Origin: Candidatus Aenigmatarchaeota archaeon
GTDB taxonomy: Archaea > Aenigmatarchaeota > Aenigmatarchaeia > QMZP01
Direction: 5' to 3'
NCBI GenBank assembly: GCA_017609145.1
Contig: JAFCEM010000034.1
Coordinates: 1-7,968 of the forward strand
DNA: 7,968 nt
A program made the position numbers and the translations under genes. A model generated the notes under the pieces. The model made no database searches. It was given only the letters and a program-made list of their open reading frames with translations, and had not been told where the DNA came from. Positions 1 through 4,560 of the stretch are shown here, in pieces (the stretch's first letter is position 1; the number at the start of each line of letters is the position of its first letter).

Positions 1-430
1 CTTTGCCCTCGTAGCCCTGCACAACATATATGTCATAGTCCCATGTCCTGTTGTCAATAATGTTGCACTGTTTCAGGCCTCCACTGTACCTGCTGTCCCG
101 TATGCAGTACTCGTAGTCAAGATACCCCGAGCCCGTGTCAATATTGTCGCAGAAATTATAGTGGCTCTCCTCGAACCCCTGAAGGCATCCTCCCTCCTGG
201 GAGAACAGAATGCCGTACCGGGCAACGCAGAAGCTGGCCTTTGAAACGTCAACACCCCCCCAGAAAGCCTCGCAGTAGTCTATTATGTCGTCATAGTATT
301 GCTCCGGGACATCCTGAAGCAACTGGTCATAATTGGCGGCTGTACCACCGTCAGTACCGTCCAGCCCCGTGCACCCCGATACTGCTATGACAAGAATCAG
401 GACAGCAAGCGTTGCGATGGTTTTCCGCAT
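1..430 (-). CDS. Cysteine-rich secreted lipoprotein, partial (C-terminus beyond left edge)
   Basis: An open frame of 143 codons starts at ATG 428-430 and runs off the window without a stop. Residues 1-19 form a signal peptide: a basic start (MRK), a hydrophobic core, then lipobox V17-S-G-C20, so Cys20 should be lipid-modified and hold the protein on the outer face of the cytoplasmic membrane. A Gly/Thr/Asp linker follows. The exported part has cysteines at 53, 68, 82, 94, 109 and 122, spaced 12-15 residues apart and mostly preceded by an aromatic residue or Gly (DYC, SFC, GGC, NFC, EYC). This suggests a short helical or disulfide-linked repeat. The start is supported by a TATA-like box about 25 nt upstream, which would give a leaderless transcript. 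I do not recognise the family and no function can be assigned. Gene and lipobox are well supported; the repeat reading is inference. Confidence 0.85.
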   Translation of the reverse strand, partial: MRKTIATLAVLILVIAVSGCTGLDGTDGGTAANYDQLLQDVPEQYYDDIIDYCEAFWGGVDVSKASFCVARYGILFSQEGGCLQGFEESHYNFCDNIDTGSGYLDYEYCIRDSRYSGGLKQCNIIDNRTWDYDIYVVQGYEGK

Positions 431-448
431 AAGAATAATTGACCCAGG

Positions 449-467
449 CGCTAATAAAATTTTAGCG
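449..467 (-). promoter_or_regulatory. Promoter of the lipoprotein gene with dyad operator
   Basis: The perfect inverted repeat CGCTAA-N7-TTAGCG spans 449-467. Its centre is the AT-rich TAAAATTTTA (455-464), placed like a TATA box about 25 nt before the ATG at 430. A protein bound to the dyad would cover the TATA element and repress. The inner part, CTAA-N7-TTAG (451-465), recurs upstream of the DUF2178-HTH operon. It lies between the stop of the HTH gene and the lipoprotein start, so a role as a weak hairpin terminator is the alternative. Confidence 0.55.
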
Positions 468-473
468 GGGCAT

Positions 474-668
474 TCAGTCGTCAAAAACGAAGATCTCATC
501 AATCTTTGTCTTAAGAGCACGGGCTATGTCATGTGCCAGCTTCAGTGAAGGGTTGTACCTGCCCTTTTCAAGGAAAACGATTGTTTCACGTCTGATGCCC
601 GCCTTTCTGGCAAGCTCTTCCTGGGTCATGTTATGCCTGGCCCGGAATTCTTTTATCCTTGTCCTCAT
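474..668 (-). CDS. Small XRE-family HTH transcriptional regulator
   Basis: A 64-residue protein that is almost only a Cro/C1-type helix-turn-helix. The sequence opens MRTRIKEFRARHNMTQEELA. T15-Q-E-E-L-A-R-K-A-G forms helix 2 and the turn, R26-R-E-T-I the recognition helix, and E34-K-G-R-Y-N-P-S the conserved loop before the last helices. This is the size and layout of the small archaeal/bacterial YozG-like repressors often paired with DUF2178-type membrane proteins. The ATG at 666-668 is chosen because it gives the normal N-terminus and lies 4 nt past the stop of the upstream gene, so the two genes are probably translated together. The longer frame upstream only shadows the DUF2178 gene. Likely role: dimeric repressor of its own operon and of the adjacent lipoprotein gene, inferred from the shared CTAA-N7-TTAG dyads. 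Confidence 0.9.
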   Translation of the reverse strand: MRTRIKEFRARHNMTQEELARKAGIRRETIVFLEKGRYNPSLKLAHDIARALKTKIDEIFVFDD

Positions 669-672
669 GCCC

Positions 673-1053
673 TCACACACCCTTTCTGCTGTAGTACGCA
701 TAAAACCCGAGGTATAATACCAGTAGGAGGCAGATTGAGAACAGGAATGTTTGTGCCACCGGTGTGAACGCTGCACTCAGCTCTTTCACAAGGAATATGG
801 TAGCGCCTGACAGGCCCGCGCAGAGGACAAAACCCTGAAAGGCCCTTCTGGACGCCTTTTCGCTTATCCTGTAGACCATCTCGTCCTTGACTATCTCCTT
901 TATCCTTGTTCTCAGGGCAAAGAGCACGGCAATACCAAGAAGCATGACAGCCGGGGCTATTACAGTGCTTGACAAGGATATTGACAAAGCCACAGATACT
1001 GCTACTAAAATTGTCAGCAGAGCGACCAGCATATTGTACCTTTCCTTTTTCAT
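673..1053 (-). CDS. DUF2178-like four-helix membrane protein
   Basis: 126 residues with four predicted membrane helices at about 8-29, 31-46, 74-92 and 100-120. Between helices 2 and 3 is a charged cytoplasmic stretch (RTRIKEIVKDEMVYRISEKA) typical of the archaeal DUF2178 family, whose function is unknown. It is the first gene of an operon: the HTH regulator starts 4 nt after its stop. ATG 1051-1053 has GGTGA (1057-1061) three bases upstream, close but acceptable. DUF2178-HTH pairs are common in archaea. A plausible but unproven idea is that the membrane protein senses a signal or modulates the repressor. Family assignment rests on topology, the DE-x-V-Y-R-I-S-E-K motif and the neighbour. Confidence 0.8.
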   Translation of the reverse strand: MKKERYNMLVALLTILVAVSVALSISLSSTVIAPAVMLLGIAVLFALRTRIKEIVKDEMVYRISEKASRRAFQGFVLCAGLSGATIFLVKELSAAFTPVAQTFLFSICLLLVLYLGFYAYYSRKGV

Positions 1054-1120
1054 ATGTCACCACATTAGTTAATTATTTCTAACCTTATGTTAGATATATA
1101 TAACTTCTGGTATTTAAAGC
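1054..1120 (-). promoter_or_regulatory. Promoter, operator and RBS of the DUF2178-HTH operon
   Basis: Read leftward, an archaeal TATA-like CTTTAAATA (1112-1120) and a second TATATATA stretch (1095-1103) precede the dyad CTAAC-N5-GTTAG at 1079-1093. The dyad then lies at or just upstream of the predicted start site, a classic autorepression position. GGTGA at 1057-1061 is the ribosome site. The dyad contains CTAA-N7-TTAG, identical in arms and spacing to the one over the lipoprotein promoter. Confidence 0.6.
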
Positions 1121-1142
1121 TTTCGACCTGTTTTGGGGAACC

Positions 1143-1168
1143 GATAAATAAATATTACTGTATAGTAA
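1143..1168 (+). promoter_or_regulatory. Promoter with dyad for the short frameshifted gene
   Basis: GATAAATAA (1143-1151) is TATA-like and centred about 27 nt before ATG 1175, so the transcript would be leaderless. The imperfect palindrome TTACTGTATAGTAA (1155-1168) sits between box and start, where a bound repressor would block initiation. The promoter is divergent to the DUF2178-HTH operon. Confidence 0.4.
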
Positions 1169-1174
1169 AAAAAC

Positions 1175-1286
1175 ATGTCTGGAATAAAAGATATTGATGA
1201 CTTTATTTATCTTTAATGGTGATACACTTTTCCTAAGAGATTTAAATGGTAATTTAGTTTTAAGTGAAGGTTACCAAGAATATTAA
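1175..1286 (+). pseudogene. Short gene (about 36 aa) broken by a +1 frameshift
   Basis: The frame from ATG 1175 reads MSGIKDIDDFIYL and then hits TAA at 1214. Moving forward one base (from 1212) gives 24 further in-frame codons with protein-like composition, including FLRDLNGNLVLSEGYQEY, ending at TAA 1284-1286. Together they make a coherent acidic peptide of about 36 residues with a good leaderless promoter upstream. The break occurs at CTT-TAA-T, which resembles the CUU-stop slip site of bacterial prfB. A true pseudogene, a sequencing or assembly error, and programmed +1 frameshifting all remain possible. I do not recognise the product. It lies in the same AT-rich patch as the following 84-aa gene and ends 22 nt before its start. 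Confidence 0.35.
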
Positions 1287-1302
1287 CATGTTATTAGGTG
1301 AT
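1241..1302 (+). promoter_or_regulatory. Promoter and RBS of the 84-aa gene
   Basis: TTTAAAT (1241-1247) is TATA-like and would start transcription near 1270. AGGTGAT (1296-1302) is a strong archaeal Shine-Dalgarno site six bases before ATG 1309, which fixes that start. Confidence 0.45.
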
Positions 1303-1308
1303 TAGAAT

Positions 1309-1563
1309 ATGGAAATAAAATTTGATTTTTCAAAAACAATTGCTGAATTAAGAAAACTCTTACCAAAAAGTAGTATTTCAAAAGAATATGTTGATATAAT
1401 CTATGTTGCTATGGGTTTTGCATCAGCTGAGGTTTCCGATACTATAAAAAATTTAGATAATTTCCAAAAAGATGTTGATATTGAGGAAATGAAAAAATTG
1501 TTTCAGTCAAGATTTGAATTTCATATAAAAAATCAAATGGAACTTTTCAAACAAAGAAAATGA
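1309..1563 (+). CDS. Hypothetical 84-aa helical protein, AT-rich gene
   Basis: The frame opens MEIKFDFSKTIAELRKLLPK and ends MELFKQRK. It is rich in Lys, Asp, Ile and Phe, has no membrane segment or cysteine, and looks almost wholly alpha-helical and soluble. Helices are likely at about 9-18, 25-47 and 56-82. The ATG is supported by AGGTGAT at 1296-1302. Codon choice strongly favours A/T third positions, unlike the GC-richer genes on both sides (compare thrS), so recent acquisition is likely. I do not recognise the family. Its place beside a broken short gene and ahead of a nuclease pair hints at an accessory or mobile-element-derived patch, but nothing in the protein shows a role. Confidence 0.65.
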   Translation: MEIKFDFSKTIAELRKLLPKSSISKEYVDIIYVAMGFASAEVSDTIKNLDNFQKDVDIEEMKKLFQSRFEFHIKNQMELFKQRK

Positions 1564-1612
1564 AGAATTAATCCATAATTATTGCTAAAACAAACCAGCA
1601 AACAACACCAAT

Positions 1613-1621
1613 CATTTTAAG
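1613..1621 (+). promoter_or_regulatory. TATA-like box for the PD-(D/E)XK nuclease gene
   Basis: CATTTTAAG at 1613-1621 is centred 25 nt before ATG 1642, and no Shine-Dalgarno is seen. The geometry is that of a leaderless archaeal gene. The 78-nt gap between the 84-aa gene and this start (1564-1641) holds nothing else I can name. Confidence 0.45.
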
Positions 1622-1641
1622 CACCATACCCAATTATCTTT

Positions 1642-2313
1642 ATGCCCAAACCAGTTATCATCTCTCCGTCATCCATCTCGCTCTTTCTTGAATGCCCGAG
1701 GTGCTTCTGGCTCTATAAGGTCAAAGGCATCAAAAGGCCGCCTATGATATTCCCATCCCTGCCCTCAGGTATGGATAGGGTACTTAAGGAGTATTTTGAT
1801 GAGCATCGCCACAAGGGCAAGAAGCCAAAGGAATTATGTGGTAAATTCCCGGGAAAGCTCTATCCGGACCTGGATAAGCTCAATATCTGGCGTAATAACA
1901 GGAAAGGATTGCGATATACGGATAAGGGCTCAGGCATAGTGCTGATGGGCGCCTTAGATGATCTTTTTGTGACGTCGGACGGGCTCTATGCGCCCTTAGA
2001 TTTCAAGACAAGAGGCTTTCCATTAAAACCAGATACGCATGAGCATTATCAGAATCAGATGGACATTTATTCGTTCCTGCTTGAGAAAAATGGAATGAAA
2101 TCTGCAGGTTTTGCTATCCTAATTTTCTACCACCCGAAGCGTGTGGACGAGAACTGTAATGTGGACTTCCAGCCTGATCCTATCAGGATTAAGACAAGTG
2201 CTGCTGCTGGGAAAGGGTTGTTCCTGAGTGTGGTAGAGTGCCTGACGCAAAAGAGGGAGCCGAAGGCGAGTAAGGATTGTCCTTTCTGCAGCTGGAACAG
2301 GGGATGTGGATAG
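1642..2313 (+). CDS. PD-(D/E)XK (RecB/Cas4-like) nuclease with probable Fe-S cysteines
   Basis: 223 residues with the RecB-family/Cas4-like layout. An N-terminal S-x-S-x-x-x-F-L-E-C18-P-R-C21 stretch is followed by G103-A-L-D106-D107 (motif II acidic residue), D120-F-K122 (motif III, D-x-K), Q137/Q139 with Y143 (the Q-x-x-x-Y motif), and a C-terminal cluster C213-P-F-C216-x5-C222. In Cas4 and AddB-type enzymes one N-terminal and three C-terminal cysteines hold a 4Fe-4S cluster; the same spacing is seen here, with C21 as a spare. The family cuts DNA, usually as a metal-dependent exonuclease, in the cytoplasm. No cas1, cas2 or repeats are present, so this is a stand-alone enzyme with a likely repair or element-associated role. 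The last 8 nt overlap the GIY-YIG gene, suggesting coupled translation. Confidence 0.85.
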   Translation: MPKPVIISPSSISLFLECPRCFWLYKVKGIKRPPMIFPSLPSGMDRVLKEYFDEHRHKGKKPKELCGKFPGKLYPDLDKLNIWRNNRKGLRYTDKGSGIVLMGALDDLFVTSDGLYAPLDFKTRGFPLKPDTHEHYQNQMDIYSFLLEKNGMKSAGFAILIFYHPKRVDENCNVDFQPDPIRIKTSAAAGKGLFLSVVECLTQKREPKASKDCPFCSWNRGCG

Positions 2314-2779
2314 TGTGTTTGACAGACTTTGGTTTTGGTGTATGGAAAGAAAGCTTATGATACAGCCTCGGGTTAGGATTAAGCTAAGAGATATGAAGTG
2401 GCTCAAAAACATCCCAGATTATTCTGGAGTCTATGCTATATTGGAAAAGAATGGGAAAATTGTCCATGTTGGAGAATCGGGTAACATAAGAGCAAGAATG
2501 CTGGACCTTGATGACAACCGTCACCATACCCTTACCGCAAAAATCGGATATGAGTTGTTAAAACCAAAAATGACGATGAACGAGTTCAAGAAATACAGTT
2601 TGCCTCCAACACAAAGAATAGACCATAACATTTATACTCTCCCTCACCCAACTATAAACCATGGAAACGATGCTCTGGCTCTTTGTTGCCGGGTTTGTCG
2701 GGGGACTCATACGGGGGCTCGTGGGCATCGCGAAGGAGCTGAGGACATCATCAACGCGGAAGAAAAAGATACGTTCTGA
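2306..2779 (+). CDS. GIY-YIG nuclease-domain protein with degenerate C-terminus
   Basis: The N-terminal half shows a GIY-YIG endonuclease core: G41-V-Y43, then V53-H-V-G56 in place of YIG, and N60-I-R-A-R64 with the family's catalytic arginine, followed by H73-H-T-L-T-A-K-I-G. After about residue 98 the similarity fades. R104-I-D-H and P115-T-I-N118 could be the end of the domain with Asp for the catalytic Glu, but the same bases contain the next gene's promoter. The last 39 codons are an out-of-frame reading of the following membrane-protein gene. The domain is therefore probably truncated or decayed. GTG 2306 overlaps the PD-(D/E)XK stop; ATG 2342 or 2357 are possible later starts, and the domain itself begins near residue 24-38. 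The two adjacent nuclease domains may have acted together. Confidence 0.6.
   Translation: MDSVFDRLWFWCMERKLMIQPRVRIKLRDMKWLKNIPDYSGVYAILEKNGKIVHVGESGNIRARMLDLDDNRHHTLTAKIGYELLKPKMTMNEFKKYSLPPTQRIDHNIYTLPHPTINHGNDALALCCRVCRGTHTGARGHREGAEDIINAEEKDTF
2631..2638 (+). promoter_or_regulatory. TATA-like box for the 91-aa membrane protein
   Basis: TTTATACT is centred about 27 nt before ATG 2661 and no ribosome site is visible, so the gene is probably leaderless. The box lies inside the 3' part of the GIY-YIG frame. This argues that the true nuclease domain ended before this point. Confidence 0.45.
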
Positions 2780-2936
2780 CTACATTATCGTCACACTGTT
2801 GGCCTCGGCCGGGATTGGGCTCATGGTCGGGATATTTATCGCGGATGATGTCCGCTTTGCTGTGCTCGCAGGGTACGCGGGCTCGGACTTCCTGGAAAGC
2901 CTGTTCAAGATCAAGATGAAGCAGAAAAGCTGGTGA
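2661..2936 (+). CDS. Small three-helix membrane protein (holin-like topology)
   Basis: 91 residues. Helix 1 at about 4-23 is glycine-rich (FVAGFVGGLIRGLVG), a basic loop (STRKKKIR) follows, helix 2 is about 41-61, and a third hydrophobic segment, VRFAVLAGYAGSDFLESLFK, is about 64-83. The last motif (A-G-Y-A-G-S/T-D-F-x-E) recalls small holin-like or DUF4257-like proteins, but I cannot confirm that from sequence alone. The basic tail MKQKSW should be cytoplasmic. The start is ATG 2661, about 27 nt after a TATA-like box. Its first 119 bases overlap the degenerate end of the GIY-YIG frame. The next gene begins 21 nt after its stop with its own ribosome site, so the two probably form an operon. 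Function unknown. Confidence 0.8.
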   Translation: METMLWLFVAGFVGGLIRGLVGIAKELRTSSTRKKKIRSDYIIVTLLASAGIGLMVGIFIADDVRFAVLAGYAGSDFLESLFKIKMKQKSW

Positions 2937-2957
2937 GAAGTTGCTGATGGAGAGGTT

Positions 2958-3182
2958 ATGAAAGGCAGAAAATGGGTAATGTTCGGCGTAGCGTTCCTGA
3001 TAATATCGGTGCTGTTCTTTCTGGACACACAGAATGCAGCGTCCCAGTGTACAGGGCTTGCTGATACCAGCTACTGGCTATGCGACCTCAAGACCACCAT
3101 GTACTTCATTGCTGCGACCCTGACCAACCTTCTGGGAATATGCTTCGTAATAGCCTCTTTCATAGCCAGGCGCGGGAAATAG
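2958..3182 (+). CDS. Small two-helix membrane protein
   Basis: 74 residues. A basic start (MKGRK) precedes membrane helix 1 (about 6-22), an outside loop of about 25 residues contains C31 and C42, which could form a disulfide, and helix 2 (about 48-69) ends in a basic tail ARRGK. Both termini should be cytoplasmic. ATG 2958 follows GGAGAGGT (2949-2956), a good ribosome site, and the upstream gene's stop is only 21 nt away, consistent with an operon. I do not recognise the family. Confidence 0.75.
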   Translation: MKGRKWVMFGVAFLIISVLFFLDTQNAASQCTGLADTSYWLCDLKTTMYFIAATLTNLLGICFVIASFIARRGK

Positions 3183-3218
3183 GCCTGTTTTGGTTACTTG
3201 TTGATGTCGGGTATTTGG

Positions 3219-3247
3219 TTAGCCGCTAATTATTCTTTATTCTCTTT
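3219..3247. terminator. Dyad and T-rich stretch between convergent genes
   Basis: TTAGC-C-GCTAA (3219-3229) is an 11-nt inverted repeat followed on the plus strand by T-rich TATTCTTTATTCTCTTT. It sits in the 47-nt gap between the rightward 74-aa gene and the leftward 136-aa gene. It could end transcription from the left. The stem is short and archaeal terminators rely mainly on T tracts, so this is a weak call. Confidence 0.25.
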
Positions 3248-3640
3248 CCCGCCCAGTACCCGCGCATACAGGGAAAACCCGACCCCGAGCACGCCGATTA
3301 TGAAGTTCGCGGAAAGGGGCGGGATGCCACCGAGGAGCCAGAAAACAAGGGCTAGGGCTAAACCTATGATGCCCATGCCAGTGCCAAGCATTATGATGAA
3401 TTTACCCAAGCGCCTGAGGCTCAAGGCAATCAGTATGCCTCCGGCTATGACCGAGAACCCGCCAAAAGATGCTATGGTTATCAGCACCAGAAACAGCGTC
3501 TGAAACAGCGCGCTATTAACAAAGAGTGCCACAATACTATTGAAAAGAATCCAGATGCTCTCGCCTGTCAGGCCTGCTGTTATCAGTAGCGCGCCAGCAA
3601 TGAATGCTGCAACCATTGCCTTATATTTACTGTCTGTCAT
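3230..3640 (-). CDS. Four-helix integral membrane protein, unknown family
   Basis: 136 residues with hydrophobic segments at about 8-24, 28-47, 48-72, 80-103 and 109-126, giving four or five helices. Short charged joints lie at R76-R-L-G-K and at the basic C-terminus (GGKENKE). Helices 3 and 4 are glycine- and alanine-rich (GFSVIAGGILIALSL; MLGTGMGIIGLALAL), typical of tightly packed small transport or scaffold proteins, but no diagnostic motif is visible. ATG 3638-3640 is preceded by GGAG (3645-3648) and a TATA-like TTTTTATAA (3671-3679), leaving a leader of about 10 nt. It is convergent with the 2661-3182 pair and downstream of the 162-aa anchored protein. Function unknown. Confidence 0.75.
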   Translation of the reverse strand: MTDSKYKAMVAAFIAGALLITAGLTGESIWILFNSIVALFVNSALFQTLFLVLITIASFGGFSVIAGGILIALSLRRLGKFIIMLGTGMGIIGLALALVFWLLGGIPPLSANFIIGVLGVGFSLYARVLGGKENKE

Positions 3641-3651
3641 GCTGCTCCACT

Positions 3652-3697
3652 GAATAGTATTATTCTGTTGTTATAAAAACCAGGCGTTTCTCTGCCT
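3652..3697 (-). promoter_or_regulatory. Promoter, dyad and upstream terminator in one stretch
   Basis: Read leftward, a small hairpin AGGC-N8-GCCT (3682-3697) begins at the stop of the 162-aa gene and runs into TTTTTATAA (3671-3679). The T run could end that transcript and also act as the TATA box of the 136-aa gene, whose predicted start is near 3650. The dyad GAATA-GTAT-TATTC (3652-3665) sits at that start site, as a repressor site would. Confidence 0.35.
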
Positions 3698-4185
3698 CAC
3701 GAGTACACACCTATTATCGCTTCGGCTATCTGTTGATAAGAGTCACCATCCGTATCGCCCAGAACGAAGTAGAAATTATTATGAGCCCACATATATGCGT
3801 TGTAGATGGTAGAATTGGCGCCCTCTTGCAGACTTAGCTGTATTTTGTCTATTGTTTCCCCGAACACTGAAACCTGGGAAACTGTAATATTGTCTTGGGA
3901 CTTGAAAGATTCAAGAGCATCCGCAGCTATGGCATCACTGGTGAAAGCGGTTATTACTGAGGAGTCTTCATCATATAAACATATTATCTTGCCCTGTATA
4001 TAGTATTCTGAGGACGTTGGCTTCAGTGTATTGCACTCAGGTTTTATTCCGTTTATCTCAAGGCCTTCTATGGCATCACTGAAATGGCTCACGCTAATGC
4101 CGGTAAATGCAAAGGCGACCAGAACCGCTATTACCACTGCTATTACCAGTACCAGAACAGGAAGCAGAATGAACTTGTGTTTCAT
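3697..4185 (-). CDS. Membrane-anchored extracellular protein, unknown family
   Basis: 162 residues. MKHK is followed by one long hydrophobic segment (about 5-29) without a clear signal-peptidase or lipobox site, so it is probably an uncleaved anchor with the rest outside the cell. The outer domain (30-162) is mixed alpha/beta, has C51 and C69 that could pair, and contains N-x-S/T sequons (N99-I-T, N124-S-T) that archaea may glycosylate. The end, G143-D-T-D-G-D-S-Y-Q-Q-I-A-E-A-I, looks like a calcium-type acidic loop followed by a helix. The start at ATG 4183-4185 lies about 25 nt after a TATA-like TTTTTTATATG (4206-4216), so a leaderless transcript is likely. I do not recognise the family. 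Confidence 0.75.
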   Translation of the reverse strand: MKHKFILLPVLVLVIAVVIAVLVAFAFTGISVSHFSDAIEGLEINGIKPECNTLKPTSSEYYIQGKIICLYDEDSSVITAFTSDAIAADALESFKSQDNITVSQVSVFGETIDKIQLSLQEGANSTIYNAYMWAHNNFYFVLGDTDGDSYQQIAEAIIGVYS

Positions 4186-4334
4186 GGTTTATTATTGTCC
4201 GGAATCATATAAAAAACAGGCAAAAGAACACCTCCAGCAGGGCATCATAATACTTATAAACCCCACGCATTAATATCATGGTGACAAAGAAGAACTTAAC
4301 GGTTTCTTTTGTGTTGCTAAATAAGGAGATAACT
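4186..4334. promoter_or_regulatory. Divergent promoters and leader of the zinc-ribbon gene
   Basis: Leftward: the TATA-like element at 4206-4216 serves the 162-aa gene. Rightward: CTTATAAA (4253-4260) would start transcription near 4281, giving the zinc-ribbon mRNA a leader of about 50 nt. That leader holds a possible hairpin, ACAAAGAA pairing with TTCTTTTGT (one bulge), followed by AAGGAGAT (4323-4330), a strong ribosome site. In-frame ATG 4278 lies at or before the predicted transcript start, so it is unlikely to be used. Confidence 0.5.
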
Positions 4335-4511
4335 ATGGGAAACTTTACCAGAGACCGCCAGAGGAGTGGTTTCCGAAGGGATTTTGGACCCAGAGAAATG
4401 CATAAAGCTAAATGCACTGAGTGTGGAAAGGAATGTGAAGTTCCGTTCAAACCCACAGAGGGCAGGCCTGTTTTTTGCAGGGAATGTTTTGCTAAAAAGA
4501 GACAGTTCTAA
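4335..4511 (+). CDS. CxxC-x17-CxxC zinc-ribbon protein
   Basis: 58 residues from ATG 4335. The N-terminal half is basic and disordered-looking (GNFTRDRQRSGFRRDFGPRE). The C-terminal half carries C27-x-x-C30 and C48-x-x-C51 separated by 17 residues, in the form CTECGKECEVPFKPTEGRPV then FCRECF. This is the CxxC-x17-CxxC zinc-binding domain found in many small proteins of archaea and candidate-phyla bacteria. C34 is extra. Four Cys ligands should hold one zinc, and with the Arg-rich tail a role in binding nucleic acid or ribosomes is plausible but inferred. The start is chosen on AAGGAGAT five bases upstream; an in-frame ATG at 4278 would add 19 residues but lies too close to the TATA box. Confidence 0.85.
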   Translation: MGNFTRDRQRSGFRRDFGPREMHKAKCTECGKECEVPFKPTEGRPVFCRECFAKKRQF

Positions 4512-4521
4512 TTGAACAGTG

Positions 4522-4527
4522 TTTTTT
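4522..4527 (+). terminator. T-tract terminator after the zinc-ribbon gene
   Basis: A run of six T starts 10 nt after the stop codon at 4509-4511. Archaeal RNA polymerase stops at such runs without needing a hairpin. Confidence 0.45.
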
Positions 4528-4560
4528 ATAGTAGTTGGTGATTACAGGTAATCCTGACAA

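Noticed and set aside
73..255. 60-codon minus-strand frame near the left edge
   Set aside because: It is an alternative frame of the lipoprotein gene, whose own frame has a lipobox and spaced cysteines.
669..776. N-terminal extension of the HTH protein upstream of Met 668
   Set aside because: The extension overlaps the DUF2178 gene in another frame and is unlike a protein N-terminus. The shorter start gives the normal family length.
665..1063. 132-codon frame overlapping the DUF2178 gene
   Set aside because: It is in a different frame, lacks membrane segments and shows no family features, while the 126-aa frame has four clear helices and a ribosome site.
1642..2313. Calling the PD-(D/E)XK enzyme a CRISPR Cas4
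   Set aside because: No cas1, cas2 or repeat-spacer array is present, and the same fold with cysteines occurs in stand-alone RecB-like nucleases.
3219..3229. Third repressor site (TTAG-CCG-CTAA) related to the CTAA-N7-TTAG dyads
   Set aside because: The half-sites point outward with 3-nt spacing and it lies between convergent gene ends, not in a promoter.
4278..4334. Longer start for the zinc-ribbon protein at ATG 4278
   Set aside because: It lies at or before the predicted transcript start and has no ribosome site, while ATG 4335 follows a strong AAGGAGAT.
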